Shown piece by piece: positions 36,650 through 50,209 of a stretch of 64,000 bases of DNA. Source of the DNA: Lamellibrachia columna. Taxonomy: Eukaryota; Annelida; Polychaeta; Sabellida; Siboglinidae. The stretch spans positions 18,965,938-19,029,937 of the forward strand of contig OY759267.1 of the NCBI GenBank assembly GCA_963662155.1, read 5' to 3'. The stretch's first letter is position 1; every line of letters starts with the position of its first letter. The notes below the pieces were generated by a model, which saw nothing but the letters and a program-made list of their open reading frames with translations, did no database searches and had not been told where the DNA came from. A program made the translations under genes and the position numbers.

Positions 36650-37680
36650 AATTGTTCGTGGGTCGACGTGGTGTCGGATGAGTTGGTTATGGGACGACGT
36701 GTTATGGGACAGGTTGGCTGTGGGACGACGTGGCATGGGAGAATTGGTTCAGGACGACGTGGCATGGGAGGATTTGGCTGTGGGACGACGTGGTATGGGA
36801 GAGGTTGGTTGTGGAACGACGTGGTATGGGATAGGTTGGTTGTGGGACGAAGTGATATGGGATAGGTTGGTAGTTGGACGACTTGGTATGGGATAGGTTG
36901 CCAGTGGGACGACGTGGTATGTGATAGGTTGGCAGTTGGACGACTTGGTATTGGATAGGTTAGCTGTGAGACGGCGTGGTATGGGATAGGTTGGCTGTGG
37001 GACGACGTGTTATGGGACAGGTTGACTGTGGGACGACGTGGCATGGGAGAATTGGTTCTGGGACGACGTGACATGGGATAATTTGGCTGTGGGACGACGT
37101 GGTATTGGACAGGTTGGCTGTGGGAAGACGTGGTATGGGATAGGTTGGCAGTTGGACGACGTGGTGTGTGATAGGTTGGCAGTGGGACGACGTGGTATGG
37201 GATAGGTTGGCAGTGGGACGACGATGTATGGGATAGGTTGACAGTGGGACGGCGTGGTATGGGAAAGGTTGGCAGTGGGACGACGATGTATGGGATAGGT
37301 TGGCAGTGGGACGAGGTGGTATGGGATAGGTTGGCAGTTGGACGACGTGGTATGTGATAGGTTGGTTGTGGGACGACATAGTATGGGATATGTTGGTTGT
37401 GGACGAGGTGGTATGGGATAGGTTGGTTGTGGGACGACATAGTATGGGATAGGTTGGCAGTTGGACGACGTGGTATGTGATAGGTTGGCAGTGGGACGAC
37501 GATGTATGGGATAGGTTGGTTGTGGGACGACGATGTATGGGATAGGTTGGCAGTTGGACGACGTGGTATGGGATAGGTTGCCAGTGGGACAACGTGGTAT
37601 GGAATAGGTTGGCAGTTGGACGACGTGGTAAGGGACGAGTTAGTTGTGGGTCGACGTGGTATGGGACAAGTTGGTTGTGG
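36650..37680. repeat. 31-bp GT-rich minisatellite, unit A, more than thirty copies
   Basis: Unit AGGTTGGCTGTGGGACGACG then TGGTATGGGAT with CAG/TTG variants. It ends directly at the CCCG tract. Confidence 0.95.
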
Positions 37681-38168
37681 CCCGCCGCCCGCCGCCCGCC
37701 CGCCCGCCCGCCCGCCCGCCCGCCCGCCCGCCCGCCCGCCCGCCCGCCCGCCCGCCCGCCCGCCGCCCGCCCGCCCGCCCGCCCGCCCGCCCGCCCGCCC
37801 GCCCGCCCGCCCGCCCGCCCGCCCGCCCGCCCGCCCGCCCGCCCGCCCGCCCGCCCGCCCGCCCGCCCGCCCGCCCGCCCGCCCGCCCGCCCGCCCGCCC
37901 GCCCGCCCGCCCGCCCGCCCGCCCGCCCGCCCGCCCGCCCGCCCGCCCGCCCGCCCGCCCGCCCGCCCGCCCGCCCGCCCGCCCGCCCGCCCGCCCGCCC
38001 GCCCGCCCGCCCGCCCGCCCGCCCGCCCGCCCGCCCGCCCGCCCGCCCGCCCGCCCGCCCGCCCGCCCGCCGCCCGCCCGCCCGCCCGCCCGCCCGCCCG
38101 CCCGCCCGCCCGCCCGCCCGCCCGCCCGCCCGCCCGCCCGCCCGCCCGCCCGCCCGCCCGCCCGCCCG
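37680..38168. repeat. (CCCG)n tetranucleotide array, unit A
   Basis: Nearly pure CCCG for about 490 nt, with three phase slips (a missing C near 37684-37688, 37763 and 38072). The PPAR/ARPP open frames across it are artefacts. Confidence 0.95.
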
Positions 38169-39292
<1,124 letters not shown>

Positions 39293-39296
39293 ACAC

Positions 39297-39415
39297 TTTG
39301 AATATATCTGGAATATATCTGAATATATATATACACTTTGAATATATACTGAAAATTCTACATTTATAAATGTTGAATTTTCAGTATATTTCAACCCAGA
39401 TATATTCAAAGTAGC
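39297..39415. repeat. Inverted repeat after the AT tract
   Basis: TATACTGAAAATTCTACATT and AATGTTGAATTTTCAGTATA pair around a short centre, flanked by ACTTTGAATATATCTGG and CCAGATATATTCAAAGT. Repeated in unit B at about 44910-45030. Confidence 0.75.
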
Positions 39416-40189
39416 AACAATCACAATTAGTGTTTTACTAGAACGTATGTGGCCTACAGCGTGGACTAATTGGAGACGGTGAAGGGTAAGATGTTGTCCC
39501 TTTGTTTGCTACAAATTAAGACACATCGAACGGACCAAAAAGAGCCACGAAGTAGAAAGATTATTCGGAAACTAATAAGCGGTGTTCTACAGAAAGACTC
39601 CTGATCTGTCGTTGAACGATGCACTCGCTCGGGTTACTTGGATATCCTGTTGTGTTATGACTTTTATTTTTTTGATAGCGTATTGTTTGTTTTACGTTGT
39701 GCAAGAGCGTAGTGTACTGTAAGCCAGTAAAACAAAATACACGGACACCAGTCGTCGATACTACATCCGTCAGGGCTTGCGTTCAATTTACTACTTATTT
39801 ATAAATGTTTATTTCCGTTTCTGGTCATACTGTCTAAGAGGTACTGTTTACTCATTATTAATGCGTCTTCTGAACGAAGCGTGACAAGTCAAGACGCAGC
39901 TAATTGTGCGTCACGGGGTAATGCTTCACAGCTGTCAACAACTCTATTGTTGCTTAGAATGAAGAAACCGCTGTCGTGACAAAATATACCACATCCCGTT
40001 ACAGTAAAATTCAAAGGCTCCGCCGCAAATGGCGAATCCAAGATGTAGCCTTTTTGGGGACGGGGGATCACGAGAATCAGGGTAATAAGTCTGTTTCGTG
40101 GTATTTTAAACTAGCAACAAAAAGTGACGAATAACTATTTAAATAATTTTACTGTGGGTGCCCCAACAGAGATCCGCTCCTGCTCAAAC

Positions 40190-40230
40190 ACGCACGCGCA
40201 CGCGTACGCTCGCACGCACGCACTCACTCA

Positions 40231-40298
<68 letters not shown>

Positions 40299-40360
40299 CA
40301 CACACACACACAGACACGCGCACACACACACACGCACGCACGCACGCACGCACGCACGCA

Positions 40361-40411
<51 letters not shown>
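40190..40411. repeat. Compound (ACGC)n/(CA)n microsatellite, unit B
   Basis: Alternating blocks of ACGC and CA. Confidence 0.95.
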
Positions 40412-40413
<2 letters not shown>

Positions 40414-40779
40414 GATGAACGACACAGGCACATATATCATGTTATTTAGTAGCAGTGACGTAGAGTGGGTTGTCGGTGCCTCAGGTGCCAAACACAATGT
40501 GGCACCCCTACGATACACGTGACAGGTTTCCCCGTCAAAGCCAACTGAACCGGTCATGCTACCTTGCAGTTTGAAAATTACTTGCACGTATGTATTAAAC
40601 TTTTTTTGATGGACCTGGTAGGGTAGTACACTATTGCAAATAATTATGAACACCAAAAGTAAAGTTCACACTTTTATTTGATATGAACTGTGAATTGTTT
40701 ATGGTAAAACCAATAATGACTCACAAATAAACAACTAATGAACATATTTACAAACACAAACAAGTACGCGCTTAAAAGG

Positions 40780-41275
40780 TCAACACAAAGGCCGCTTTTC
40801 TTGCTTGACTGTTGCAAGCTGATCAATAACTTGATCGAAGTTTACCTGTTCTACTGTCTCCCTCTCTATGCCGAGGAGGGCCAAGTCACCGAGGTGGTCT
40901 TGTCCCATAGACGCTCGCAGATACGTAAATATTAACGTTAACTTATTGAAAAAGCATTCACAGCCAGCAATTGACACTGCTATCGTGATCAGAGTATGTA
41001 GTGCGACGCGCCGATTCGGGAATACATTTTTATCGTAACTGAAAGCAGCTCCAGTGGAGAGGTCACTTCGCTGTCGTTGCGTTTTAACGAGCGTTCTACA
41101 GTCGCAGGTCTCTGCATAGAGTTCGGTTCCATCGGTATCGGTGTGATGGACTGTTCCAAGATCCTGACAGTTTTGACGGAGAGTGGCAACAGTCGAACCC
41201 TGGTGGTCAACTCCCTTCAGATGTGCCATGTCCAGCAGAAAACCAAAACCTTGAGACGAGTGAACTTCTTCTTCA
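40780..41275 (-). pseudogene. hAT transposase C-terminal fragment, unit B
   Basis: Minus frame is open from MAHLKGVDHQGSTVATLRQN through DGTELYAETCDCRTL and FPNRRVALHTLITIAVSIAG, CECFFNKLTLIFTYLRASMG and QDHLGDLALLGIERETVEQV to KRPLC and stop. This is the full dimerisation helix pair of ZMYM1-like hAT proteins. The upstream catalytic region is absent, and the frame breaks near 41230. Confidence 0.82.
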
Positions 41276-41814
41276 TTTCCTGGTGGAGCCGATCCAGAGT
41301 GTTTTTCATGACACGCATGGTTTCATGCGCGACGAAGAGACTGCCTTGTGCTAGTTCTCCTGATTTTTTTTCGTTGGGTAAGTTGACCGTAGATTTGCCC
41401 CCCCCCCCCCTCTACACACACGGCGCCCGGGAGCAAGTGCACCCCGTGCCCCCGGGTCACTAGGCCATTGTCTAGTAGTTACGCAGAACTGGTACATGCA
41501 TTAGACCCACGGCAAACTCATTCCGCGGCCAACTCGTAACAACTACCATAATCAGCTCATCGGCGTAGTTGTTTCACTGCTAAGTGGGCTATTGGCAAAC
41601 ATTTGGTTCGATCATCCTTCCACAATCTGCAAAACACACATGCGCACGCTCACGCACGCATGCACGTGCGCAAACACACCCACACGCTCCCACACTCACA
41701 GACTTGCACATACCCATGGTATATAAAAAGGTATGAAGTATGAATGACACATTTAAAAAGGTGAAGGTGCGCTCTTATGTAGCGCAGTATCCAGTTCTTG
41801 GGACTGTTCAAAGT

Positions 41815-42148
41815 CCTTACACTTCACCCCGGCAGACCTGTTCCTTTACACTTCACCCCCGGAAGACCTGTTCCTTTACACTTCAACCCCGGCAGACCTG
41901 TTCCTTTACACTTCACCCCCGGCAGACTTGTTCCTTTACACTTCACCCCCGGCAGACCTGTTCCTTTACACTTCACCCCCGGCACATCTGTTCATTTACA
42001 TTTCACCCCCGGCAGACCTGTTCCTTTACACTTCACCCCCGGCACACCTGTTCCTTTACACTTCACCCCCGGCAGACCTGTTCCTTTACACTTCACCCCC
42101 GGCAGACCTGTTCCTTTACACTTCACCCCCGACAGACCTGTTCATTTC
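41815..42148. repeat. 30-bp minisatellite, eleven copies (unit B)
   Basis: The same unit as 35945-36175, here in exact 30-bp register. Part of a SINE whose head is deleted. Confidence 0.95.
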
Positions 42149-42334
42149 AACGGCACATCGATTCGATAAGTAAATTATAACACTAACGATAGTATTGTAT
42201 CATAAACATGATGAACCAACTACTACTAACACTGCACTAATTTTGGACACGGAGTACACAGATGAATATGAATAATGGCTTACTATTACCCTTCCCCAAA
42301 CAAAACTAGACACGTCGATCGCAACTGTGGGACG

Positions 42335-42812
42335 AATTGTTCGTGTGTCGACGTGGTGTCGGGTGAGTTGGTTATGGGACGACGTGTTATGGGACAGGTT
42401 GGCTGTGGGACGACGTGGCATGGGAGAATTGGTTCAGAACGACGTGGCATGGGAGAATTTGGCTGTAGGACGACGTGGTATGGGAGAATTTGGCTGTGGG
42501 ACGACGTGGTATGGGACAGGTTGGTTGTGGAACGACGTGGTATGGGATAGGTTGGCAGTTGGACGACGTGGTATGGGATAGGTTGGCAGTTGGACGGGGT
42601 GATATGGGATAGGTTGGTAGTTGGACGACGTGGTATGGGATAGGTTGGCGCATGGACGACGTGTTATGGGACAGGTTGGCTGTGGGACGACGTGGTTTGG
42701 GAAAGGTTGATTGTGGGTCGACGTGGTATGGGACGAGCTGGTTTTGGGATGACGTGGTATGGGACGAGTTAGTTGTGGGTCGACGTGGTATAGGACAAGT
42801 TGGTTGTGGGAC
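42335..42812. repeat. 31-bp minisatellite, unit B
   Basis: About fifteen copies, fewer than in unit A. Confidence 0.95.
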
Positions 42813-43650
42813 GCCCGCCCGCCCTACTAGTTTAAATTACTCCACTTGTGTGAATGATTGAATGTCCCAATAATGTTGGCCTTTCAGAAAGCAATGCACA
42901 TTTTATACGGTGCCTCTCCACTATTCGTAGCGAAGAACTTTGCCCCCCCCCCCCGGCAGACCTGTTCAGGTGTATCCGCCCGCCCGCCCGCCCGCCCGCC
43001 CGCCCGCCCGCCCGCCCGCCCGCCCGCCCGCCCGCCCGCCCGCCCGCCCGCCCGCCCGCCCGCCCGCCCGCCCGCCCGCCCGCCCGCCCGCCCGCCCGCC
43101 CGCCCGCCCGCCCGCCCGCCCGCCCGCCCGCCCGCCCGCCCGCCCGCCCGCCCGCCCGCCCGCCCGCCCGCCCGCCCGCCCGCCCGCCCGCCCGCCCGCC
43201 CGCCCGCCCGCCCGCCCGCCCGCCCGCCCGCCCGCCCGCCCGCCCGCCCGCCCGCCCGCCCGCCCGCCCGCCCGCCCGCCCGCCCGCCCGCCCGCCCGCC
43301 CGCCCGCCCGCCCGCCCGCCCGCCCGCCCGCCCGCCCGCCCGCCCGCCCGCCCGCCCGCCCGCCCGCCCGCCCGCCCGCCCGCCCGCCCGCCCGCCCGCC
43401 CGCCCGCCCGCCCGCCCGCCCGCCCGCCCGCCCGCCCGCCCGCCCGCCCGCCCGCCCGCCCGCCCGCCCGCCCGCCCGCCCGCCCGCCCGCCCGCCCGCC
43501 CGCCCGCCCGCCCGCCCGCCCGCCCGCCCGCCCGCCCGCCCGCCCGCCCGCCCGCCCGCCCGCCCGCCCGCCCGCCCGCCCGCCCGCCCGCCCGCCCGCC
43601 CGCCCGCCCGCCCGCCCGCCCGCCCGCCCGCCCGCCCGCCCGCCCGCCCG
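42813..43650. repeat. (CCCG)n array, unit B, with an insertion
   Basis: A short CCCG start (42813-42826) is followed by about 150 nt of other sequence that includes a C run and GGCAGACCTGTTCAGGTG. The array then resumes at about 42978 and is uninterrupted to 43650. Confidence 0.93.
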
Positions 43651-44617
43651 TCTTTCTGAGGAAGTAATTTACATCTAGATTCAGGCTATTGCTAGATGTA
43701 AATAAACGAAGTGTCGTGATTTCCGGTATTCATTCCTTAGCTAAGCTAATATCACACGCGTGATGGTCGTGGTCACTGCTGCTATATCTGGTGCTACCCT
43801 CAGCCCAGTACGGCTGAGATTTGAGCTGACGTCATTTGTTAGAAAATAGGCATTTCTTTTGCAACCGCTCAGTTGGATATTGTTGACTGTGGGCACAGCG
43901 CCAACTAATTTTGCTTGCTGCGTTGTCCAGTACAATAAAAGCTGGTACTTACAGGTTTCTTGTTGATGAACTCTGAAAAAACCTTGGGGTTTGTAAAGTA
44001 ATATTTTCAGGATGCAGAGTGATCATGGACGTTTAGCAAGCAAGAGAACCATAGTTCACTGGAATGTCTGTTTTGAATCAGATTTAGCATTGTCATATAA
44101 AGTAACGCACTGGAAGGCTGGCACTTCGCGCCGAAGAGCCCGTTGGCATATAATTGTGTCTACACGATTTAAGATCTCCGTTGGACACGTCCACCCTTGT
44201 CAAATGTTTGTCATATTATTTACTGTTGTAGATGATTAAAGCCTACGATAGTACTAAGTAGCCAACGATCATTGTTTTTGCGTTTAAAGACAATATTTAT
44301 ATTAGTATCTTCTTAAATATTCAATATCATCATACTTCAGTTCCCCTTGTTCTCCTGATGCTATCGGGTCAATGTCTACACACCTTTAAAACAGTCTAGA
44401 CTAAACCTAGAGGCGATGTGTACAGAGACATGTGTGTAGATATTAATCTGTACGGACCTACTACAAATCGATATTTGTGAAACCATACGTCACCGGAGTG
44501 GGTAGAGATTAGCTGCTAACGTACGAGGTATATTTATTTAATATTTGCAATGGGGATGAATAAATATGTAGGCTCCTCGAGCTAAAATTCGTAGAATTTA
44601 CATGTGATTTAAAAAAG

Positions 44618-44907
<290 letters not shown>

Positions 44908-45806
44908 AAGACACTTTGAATATATCTGGAATATATCTGAATATATATATACACTTTGAATATATACTGAAAATTCTACATTTATAAATGTTGAATTTTC
45001 AGTATATTTCAACCCAGATATATTCAAAGTAGCAACAATCACAATTAGTGTTTTACTAGAACGTATGTGGCCTACAGCGTGGACTAATTGGAGACGGTGA
45101 AGGGTAAGATGTTGTCCCTTTGTTTGCTACAAATTAAGACACCTCGAACCGACCAAAAAGAGCCACGAAGTAGAAAGATTATTCGGAAACTAATAAGCGG
45201 TGTTCTACAGAAAGACTCCTGATCTGTCGTTGAACGATGCACTCGCTCGGGTTACTTGGATATCCTGTTGTGTTATGACTTTCACTTTTTTGATAGCGTA
45301 TTGTTTGTTTTACGTTGTGCAAGAGCGTAGTGTACTGTAAGCCAGTAAAACAAAACACACGGACACCGGTCTTCGATACTACATCCGTCAGGGCTTGCGT
45401 TCAATTTACTACTTATTTATAAATGTTTATTTCCGTTTCTGGTCATGCTGTCAAATAGGTACTGTTTACTCACTAATTAATGCGTCTTCTGAACGAAGCG
45501 TGACAAGTCAGGACGTAGTTAATTGTGCGTGACGGTGGCCTTTTCACTGCTGACACGAACTCTATTGTTGCTTAGAATGACGACACCGCTGCCGTGACAA
45601 GATATACCACATCCCGTTACAGTCACATTCACAGGCTCCACCGCAAATGGCGGATCCAAGATGTAGCCTTTTTGGGGACGGGGGATCACGAGAATCAGGG
45701 TAATAAGTCTGTTTCGTCGTATTTTAAACTAGCAACAAAAAGTGACGAATAACTATTTAACTAATTTTACTGTGGGTGCCCCAACAGAGATCCGCTCCTG
45801 CTCAAA

Positions 45807-46034
45807 CACGCACGCGCACGCGCACGCGCACGCGCACGCACACGCACACGCACACGCACACGCACACGCACACGCACACGCACACGCACACGCACACGCA
45901 CACGCACACGCACACGCACACGCACACGCACACGCACACGCACACGCACACGCACACGCACACGCACACGCACACGCACACGCACACGCACACGCACACG
46001 CACACGCACACGCACACGCACACACACACACACA
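45807..46034. repeat. (CACACG)n hexamer array, unit C
   Basis: Replaces the ACGC/CA compound of unit B at the same position; very regular. Confidence 0.95.
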
Positions 46035-46402
46035 TGATGAACGACACAGGCACATATATCATGTTATTTAGTAGCAGTGACGTAGAGTGGGTTGTCGGTG
46101 CCTCGGGTGCCAAACACAATGTGGCACCCCTACGATACACATGACAGGTTTCCCCGTCAAAGCCAACTGAACCGGTCATGCTACCTTGCAGTTTGAAAAT
46201 TACTTGCACGTATGTATTAAACTTTTTTTGATGGACCTGGTAGGGTAGTACACTATTGCAAATAATTATGAACACCAAAAAGTAAAGTTCACATTTTTAT
46301 TTGATATGAACTGTGAATTGTTTATGGTAAAACCAATAATGACTCACAAATAAACAACTAATGAACATATTTACAAACACAAACAAGTACGCGCTTAAAA
46401 GG

Positions 46403-46930
46403 TCAACACAAAGGCCGCTTTTCTTGCTTGACTGTTGCAAGCTGATCAATAACTTGATCGAAGTTTACCTGTTCTACTGTCTCCCTCTCTATGCCGAGGA
46501 GGGCCAAGTCACCGAGGTGGTCTTGTCCCATAGACGCTCGCAGATACGTAAATATTAACTTCAACTTATTGAAAAAGCATTGACAGCCAGCAATTGACAC
46601 TGCTATCGTGACCAGAGTGTATAGTGCGACGCGCCGATTCGGGAATACATTTTTATCGTAAGCGAAAGCAGCTCCAGTGGAGAGGTCACTTCGCTGTCGT
46701 TGCGTTTTAACGAGCGTTCTACAGTCGCAGGTCTCTGCATAGAGTTCGGTTCCATCGATATTGGTGTGATAGACTGTTCCAAGATCCTCACAGTTTTGAC
46801 GGAGAGTGGCAACAGTCGAACCCTGGTGGTCAACTCCCTTCAGATGTGCCATGTCCAGCAGAAAACCAAAACCTTGAGACGAGTTAACTTCTTAACCATT
46901 TCCTGGTGGAGCCGATCCAGAGTGTTTTTC
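46403..46930 (-). pseudogene. hAT transposase C-terminal fragment, unit C
   Basis: Near-identical to unit B and open from MAHLKGVDHQGSTVATLRQN to KRPLC and stop, with a few substitutions (for example CQCFFNKLKL for CECFFNKLTL). Upstream, DRLHQEMVKKLTRLK survives in another frame at about 46880-46930. Confidence 0.82.
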
Positions 46931-47364
46931 ATGACACGCATGGTTTCATGTGCGACGAAGAGACTGCCTTGTGCTAGTTCTCCTGATTTTTTTTCGTTGG
47001 GTAAGTTGACCGTCGATTTGTCCCCCCCCACACACACACACGGTGCCCAGGAGCAAGTGCACCCCCTGCCCCCGGGTCACTACGCCACTGTTTAGTAGTT
47101 ATGCAGAACACCGTAACTGGTACATGCATTAGACCCACGGCAAACTCGTTCCGCGGCCAACTCGTAACAACTATCATAATCAGCTCATCGGCGTAGTTGT
47201 TTCACTGCTAAGTGGGCTATTGGCAAACATTTGGTTCGGTCATCCCTGCATAATCTGCAAAACACACAGGCGCACGCGCACGTACGCACGCACGTACGCA
47301 AACGCACTCACAGACTTGCATATACCCACGGTTATATAAAAAGGTATGAAGTATGAATGACACA

Positions 47365-47668
47365 TTTAAAAAGGTGAAGGTGCGTTTTTATGTAGCGCAG
47401 TGTCCAGTTCTTGGGACTGTTCAAAGCTCTTCACATTTCACCCCCTGGCAGACCTGTTCCTTTACACTTCACCCCCTGGCAGACCTGTTCAGTTCAACGG
47501 CACATTGACTTCTCTTGGAAGCATTCAGCCACGCTTCAATTATTCCACTAATAGACAGGTACTCGTGTATATAACTGAGTTGACTATGGCAACATGGAGT
47601 GAAAGGAAAGAGGATTCGAACCCTCTCGATTGAGAGACCGGCGTTCTAATCACTACACCACCGCGCCA
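47365..47668 (-). repeat. tRNA-derived SINE, unit C
   Basis: A-box region at 47650-47660 and B box GGTTCGAATCC at 47613-47623 on the minus strand. The GGCAGACCTGTTC segment is present in only two copies here, so the 30-bp array has not expanded. Confidence 0.75.
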
Positions 47669-47894
47669 CATTAGTGCTCGCTGCACAGTATACCATGGCC
47701 CAGTTAGGAAACGTTATAGACCACGCGAATCAATAGGTCCGATGAGTAAATTATAACACTAACGAGAGTATTGTATCATAAACATGATGAATCAACTACT
47801 ACTACCAACACAGCACTAATTTTGGACACGAAGTACACAGATGAATATGATTAATGGCTAAGTATTACCCTTCCCCAAACAAAACTAGACACGT

Positions 47895-48312
47895 CGACGT
47901 GGTATGGGACAGGTTGGTTGAGGGACGACGTGGTATGGGATAGGTTGGCTGTGTGACGACGTGGTATGGGACAGGTTGGCTGTGGGACGACGTGGTATGG
48001 GATATGTTGTCTGTGGGACGACGTGGTTTGGGACAGGTTGGCTGCGGGACGACGTGGTATGGGATAGGTTGGCTGCGGGACGATGTGGTATGGGACATGT
48101 TGGTTGTGGGACGACGTGTTATGGGATATATTGGCTGTGGGACGATGTGGTTTGGGACAGGTTGGCATCGGGACGACGTGGTATGGGATAAATTGGCTGT
48201 GGGACGACGTGGCATGGACAGGTTGGTTGAGGGACGACGTGGTATGGGATAGGTTGGCTGTGGGACGACGTGGTATGGGATAGGTTGGCTGTGGGACGAC
48301 GTGGTATGGGAC
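47895..48312. repeat. 31-bp minisatellite, unit C, followed by (CCTG)n
   Basis: About thirteen copies ending in GCCTGCCTGCCTGCCTG (48315-48331), the site of the CCCG arrays in A and B. Confidence 0.93.
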
Positions 48313-48956
48313 TAGCCTGCCTGCCTGCCTGTCTTTCTGGGGGAGTAATTTACATCTAGATTCAGATTATTGCTAGATATAAATCAACCAAGAGTCGTGA
48401 TTTCCGGAACTCGTTGCTTATGTAAGCTAATATCACAGGTGTGGTGGTCATGGTCACAGCGGGTACATCTGGTGCTACCCTCTGCCTAGTGCGGCTGGGA
48501 TTTGAGCTGACGTCATTTGTTAGAAAATAGGCATTTCTTTTGCAACCGCTCAGTTGGATATTGTTGACTGTGGGCACAGCGCCAACTAATTTTGCTTGCT
48601 GCGTTGTCAAGTACAATAAAAGCTGGTACTTACAGGTTTCATGTTGATGAACTCGGAAACTATCCTTGGGGTTTGTAAGGTAATATTTTCAGGATGCAGA
48701 GTGATCATGGACGTTTAGCAAGCAAGAGAACCATATTTCACTGGAATGTCTGTTTTGAATCAGATTTAGCACTGTCATATAAAGTAACCCACTGGAAGAC
48801 TGGCACGTTGCCAAAGAGCCCGTTCGCATATAATTGTGTCTACACAAAGGAAACGGCGATGATCATCGAGTGCGGCTCAGTTGATAACTTGCAGAAAATG
48901 CGTGTCGATGCTGCAAGAGAACAATTCGTAGCGTTGGAAGAAACGTACGAGAGAAA

Positions 48957-49345
48957 AAGAGCCCGAGACGATGGGATGAAGAGGAAGGAAGAGCAGAAGA
49001 AGAAAAAGAGCCCGAGACGATTGGATGAAGAGGAAGGAAGAGCAGAAGAAGAAAAAGAGCCCGAGACGATGGGATGAAGAGGAAGGAAGAGCAGAAGAAG
49101 AAAAAGAGCCCGAGACGATGGGATGAAAAGGAAGGAAGAGCAGAAGAAGAAAAAGAGCCCGAGACGATAGAAAGAAGAGGAAGGAAGAGCAGAAGAAGAA
49201 CAAGAGCCCGAGACGATAGAAAGAAGAGGAAGGAAGAGCAGAAGAAGAAAAAGAGCCCGAGACGATAGAAAGAAGAGGAAGGAAGAGCAGAAGAAGAAAA
49301 AGAGCCGATACGATAGGAAGAAGAGGAAGGAAGAGCAGAAGAAGC
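48957..49345. repeat. 49-bp purine-rich tandem repeat, about eight copies
   Basis: GAGCCCGAGACGAT recurs at 48959, 49008 and 49057 and onward. Variants carry AGAAAGAAG in place of GGGATGAAG. Confidence 0.95.
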
Positions 49346-49527
49346 AGAACAAATACCACAAGAAGGAACAGTTCAGAGTTCAGAAAACCGCAAAAAAAAT
49401 CAAGAAGCAGTTAATCTCGGGGAAAGGCAAAGGTGGAAAAAAGAACGCAGCGAGATCCCCGGAAACATCGTCCGATGAAGACGCCGAACAAACGACCCTG
49501 TGTTTGTTCTGTTCAGAGGAATACGGC

Positions 49528-49682
49528 AAGACGGGCAAGACGGGCTAGACGGGCAAGACGGGCAAGACGGGCAAGACGACAAGACGGACAAGACGGACAA
49601 GACGGACAAGACGGGCAAGACGGGCAAGACGGGCAAGACGGGCAAGACGACAAGACGGACAAGACGGGCAAGACGGGCAAGT
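49528..49682. repeat. 9-bp tandem repeat inside the zinc-finger frame
   Basis: ACGGGCAAG and ACAAGACGG units between EEYGK and CSDDGW. Confidence 0.92.
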
Positions 49683-50116
49683 GTTCCGACGATGGATGGA
49701 TCCAATGTTCATCCTGCCACTGTTGTGCCCACGATCAATGTGCCGGTGTAGATTCAGAAAATGAACAATAATTATGTGTGTGATGTTTGTTTGTAGGAGA
49801 CACGTACTCTGCGCCTAGCAGGCCGAGCACTGTGACTATTTAATAAAATATAGTATTTACTTGAATTGTTGCCCATAGCCAATCCGCCGGTGTTCTCGGT
49901 CCGAGTATGGTCCATTCGTTTATACATACGTCGATTATAGCAGAACATTCTACTGCAATCCATCTAATGCGCTTTTACTTGTTTTGGCGTCAGTGATTTT
50001 CGTTTAATACATTAGCAATTGCGCTGTGTGTCAACGATGATAAATCCCAACCGACAGCAAAATTGTATCGTTTGCAACGGATTCCAGTCGATATGGGTAA
50101 AGCGTTTTTGGTGCGT

Positions 50117-50206
50117 ACACGTGTCAACATACGTGTCAACATACGTGTCAACATACGTGTCAACATACGTGTCAACATAAGTGTCAACATACGTATCAAC
50201 ATCAGC
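50117..50206. repeat. 12-bp tandem repeat, eight copies
   Basis: ACGTGTCAACAT units with minor variants. Confidence 0.95.
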
Positions 50207-50209
50207 TCA

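Larger units (their letters stand above)
45221..48842. repeat. Tandem segmental duplication, unit C (3' truncated)
   Basis: Follows B at an offset near 5.61 kb. Similarity ends at about 48842, inside the segment after GCATATAATTGTGTCTACAC, where the pogo-like remnant begins. Confidence 0.9.
48840..49770 (+). pseudogene. pogo-like transposase C-terminal remnant with PHD-like zinc finger
   Basis: Plus strand: VDNLQKMRVDAAREQFVALE, then a Lys/Glu-rich array, then QKTAKKIKKQLISGKGK, DEDAEQTTLCLFCSEEYGK, an in-frame tandem repeat, and CSDDGWIQCSSCHCCAHDQC then AGVDSENEQ and stop. The Cys/His spacing (CxFC ... WIQCxxC ... H-x-x-C) matches the C-terminal finger of many invertebrate pogo/Tigger-type DDE transposases. 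The finger is split by the repeat, which contains a stop, and the DDE domain is absent. Confidence 0.6.

Noticed and set aside
36601..37592. 279- and 210-codon minus frames with SHNQPIPYHVVP-type repeats
   Set aside because: The 31-bp minisatellite has a length not divisible by three, so each frame drifts; no unique domain is attached.
48840..49361. 173-codon minus frame rich in Phe, Leu and Ser
   Set aside because: Antisense of the 49-bp purine-rich repeat; the membrane-like composition is an artefact.
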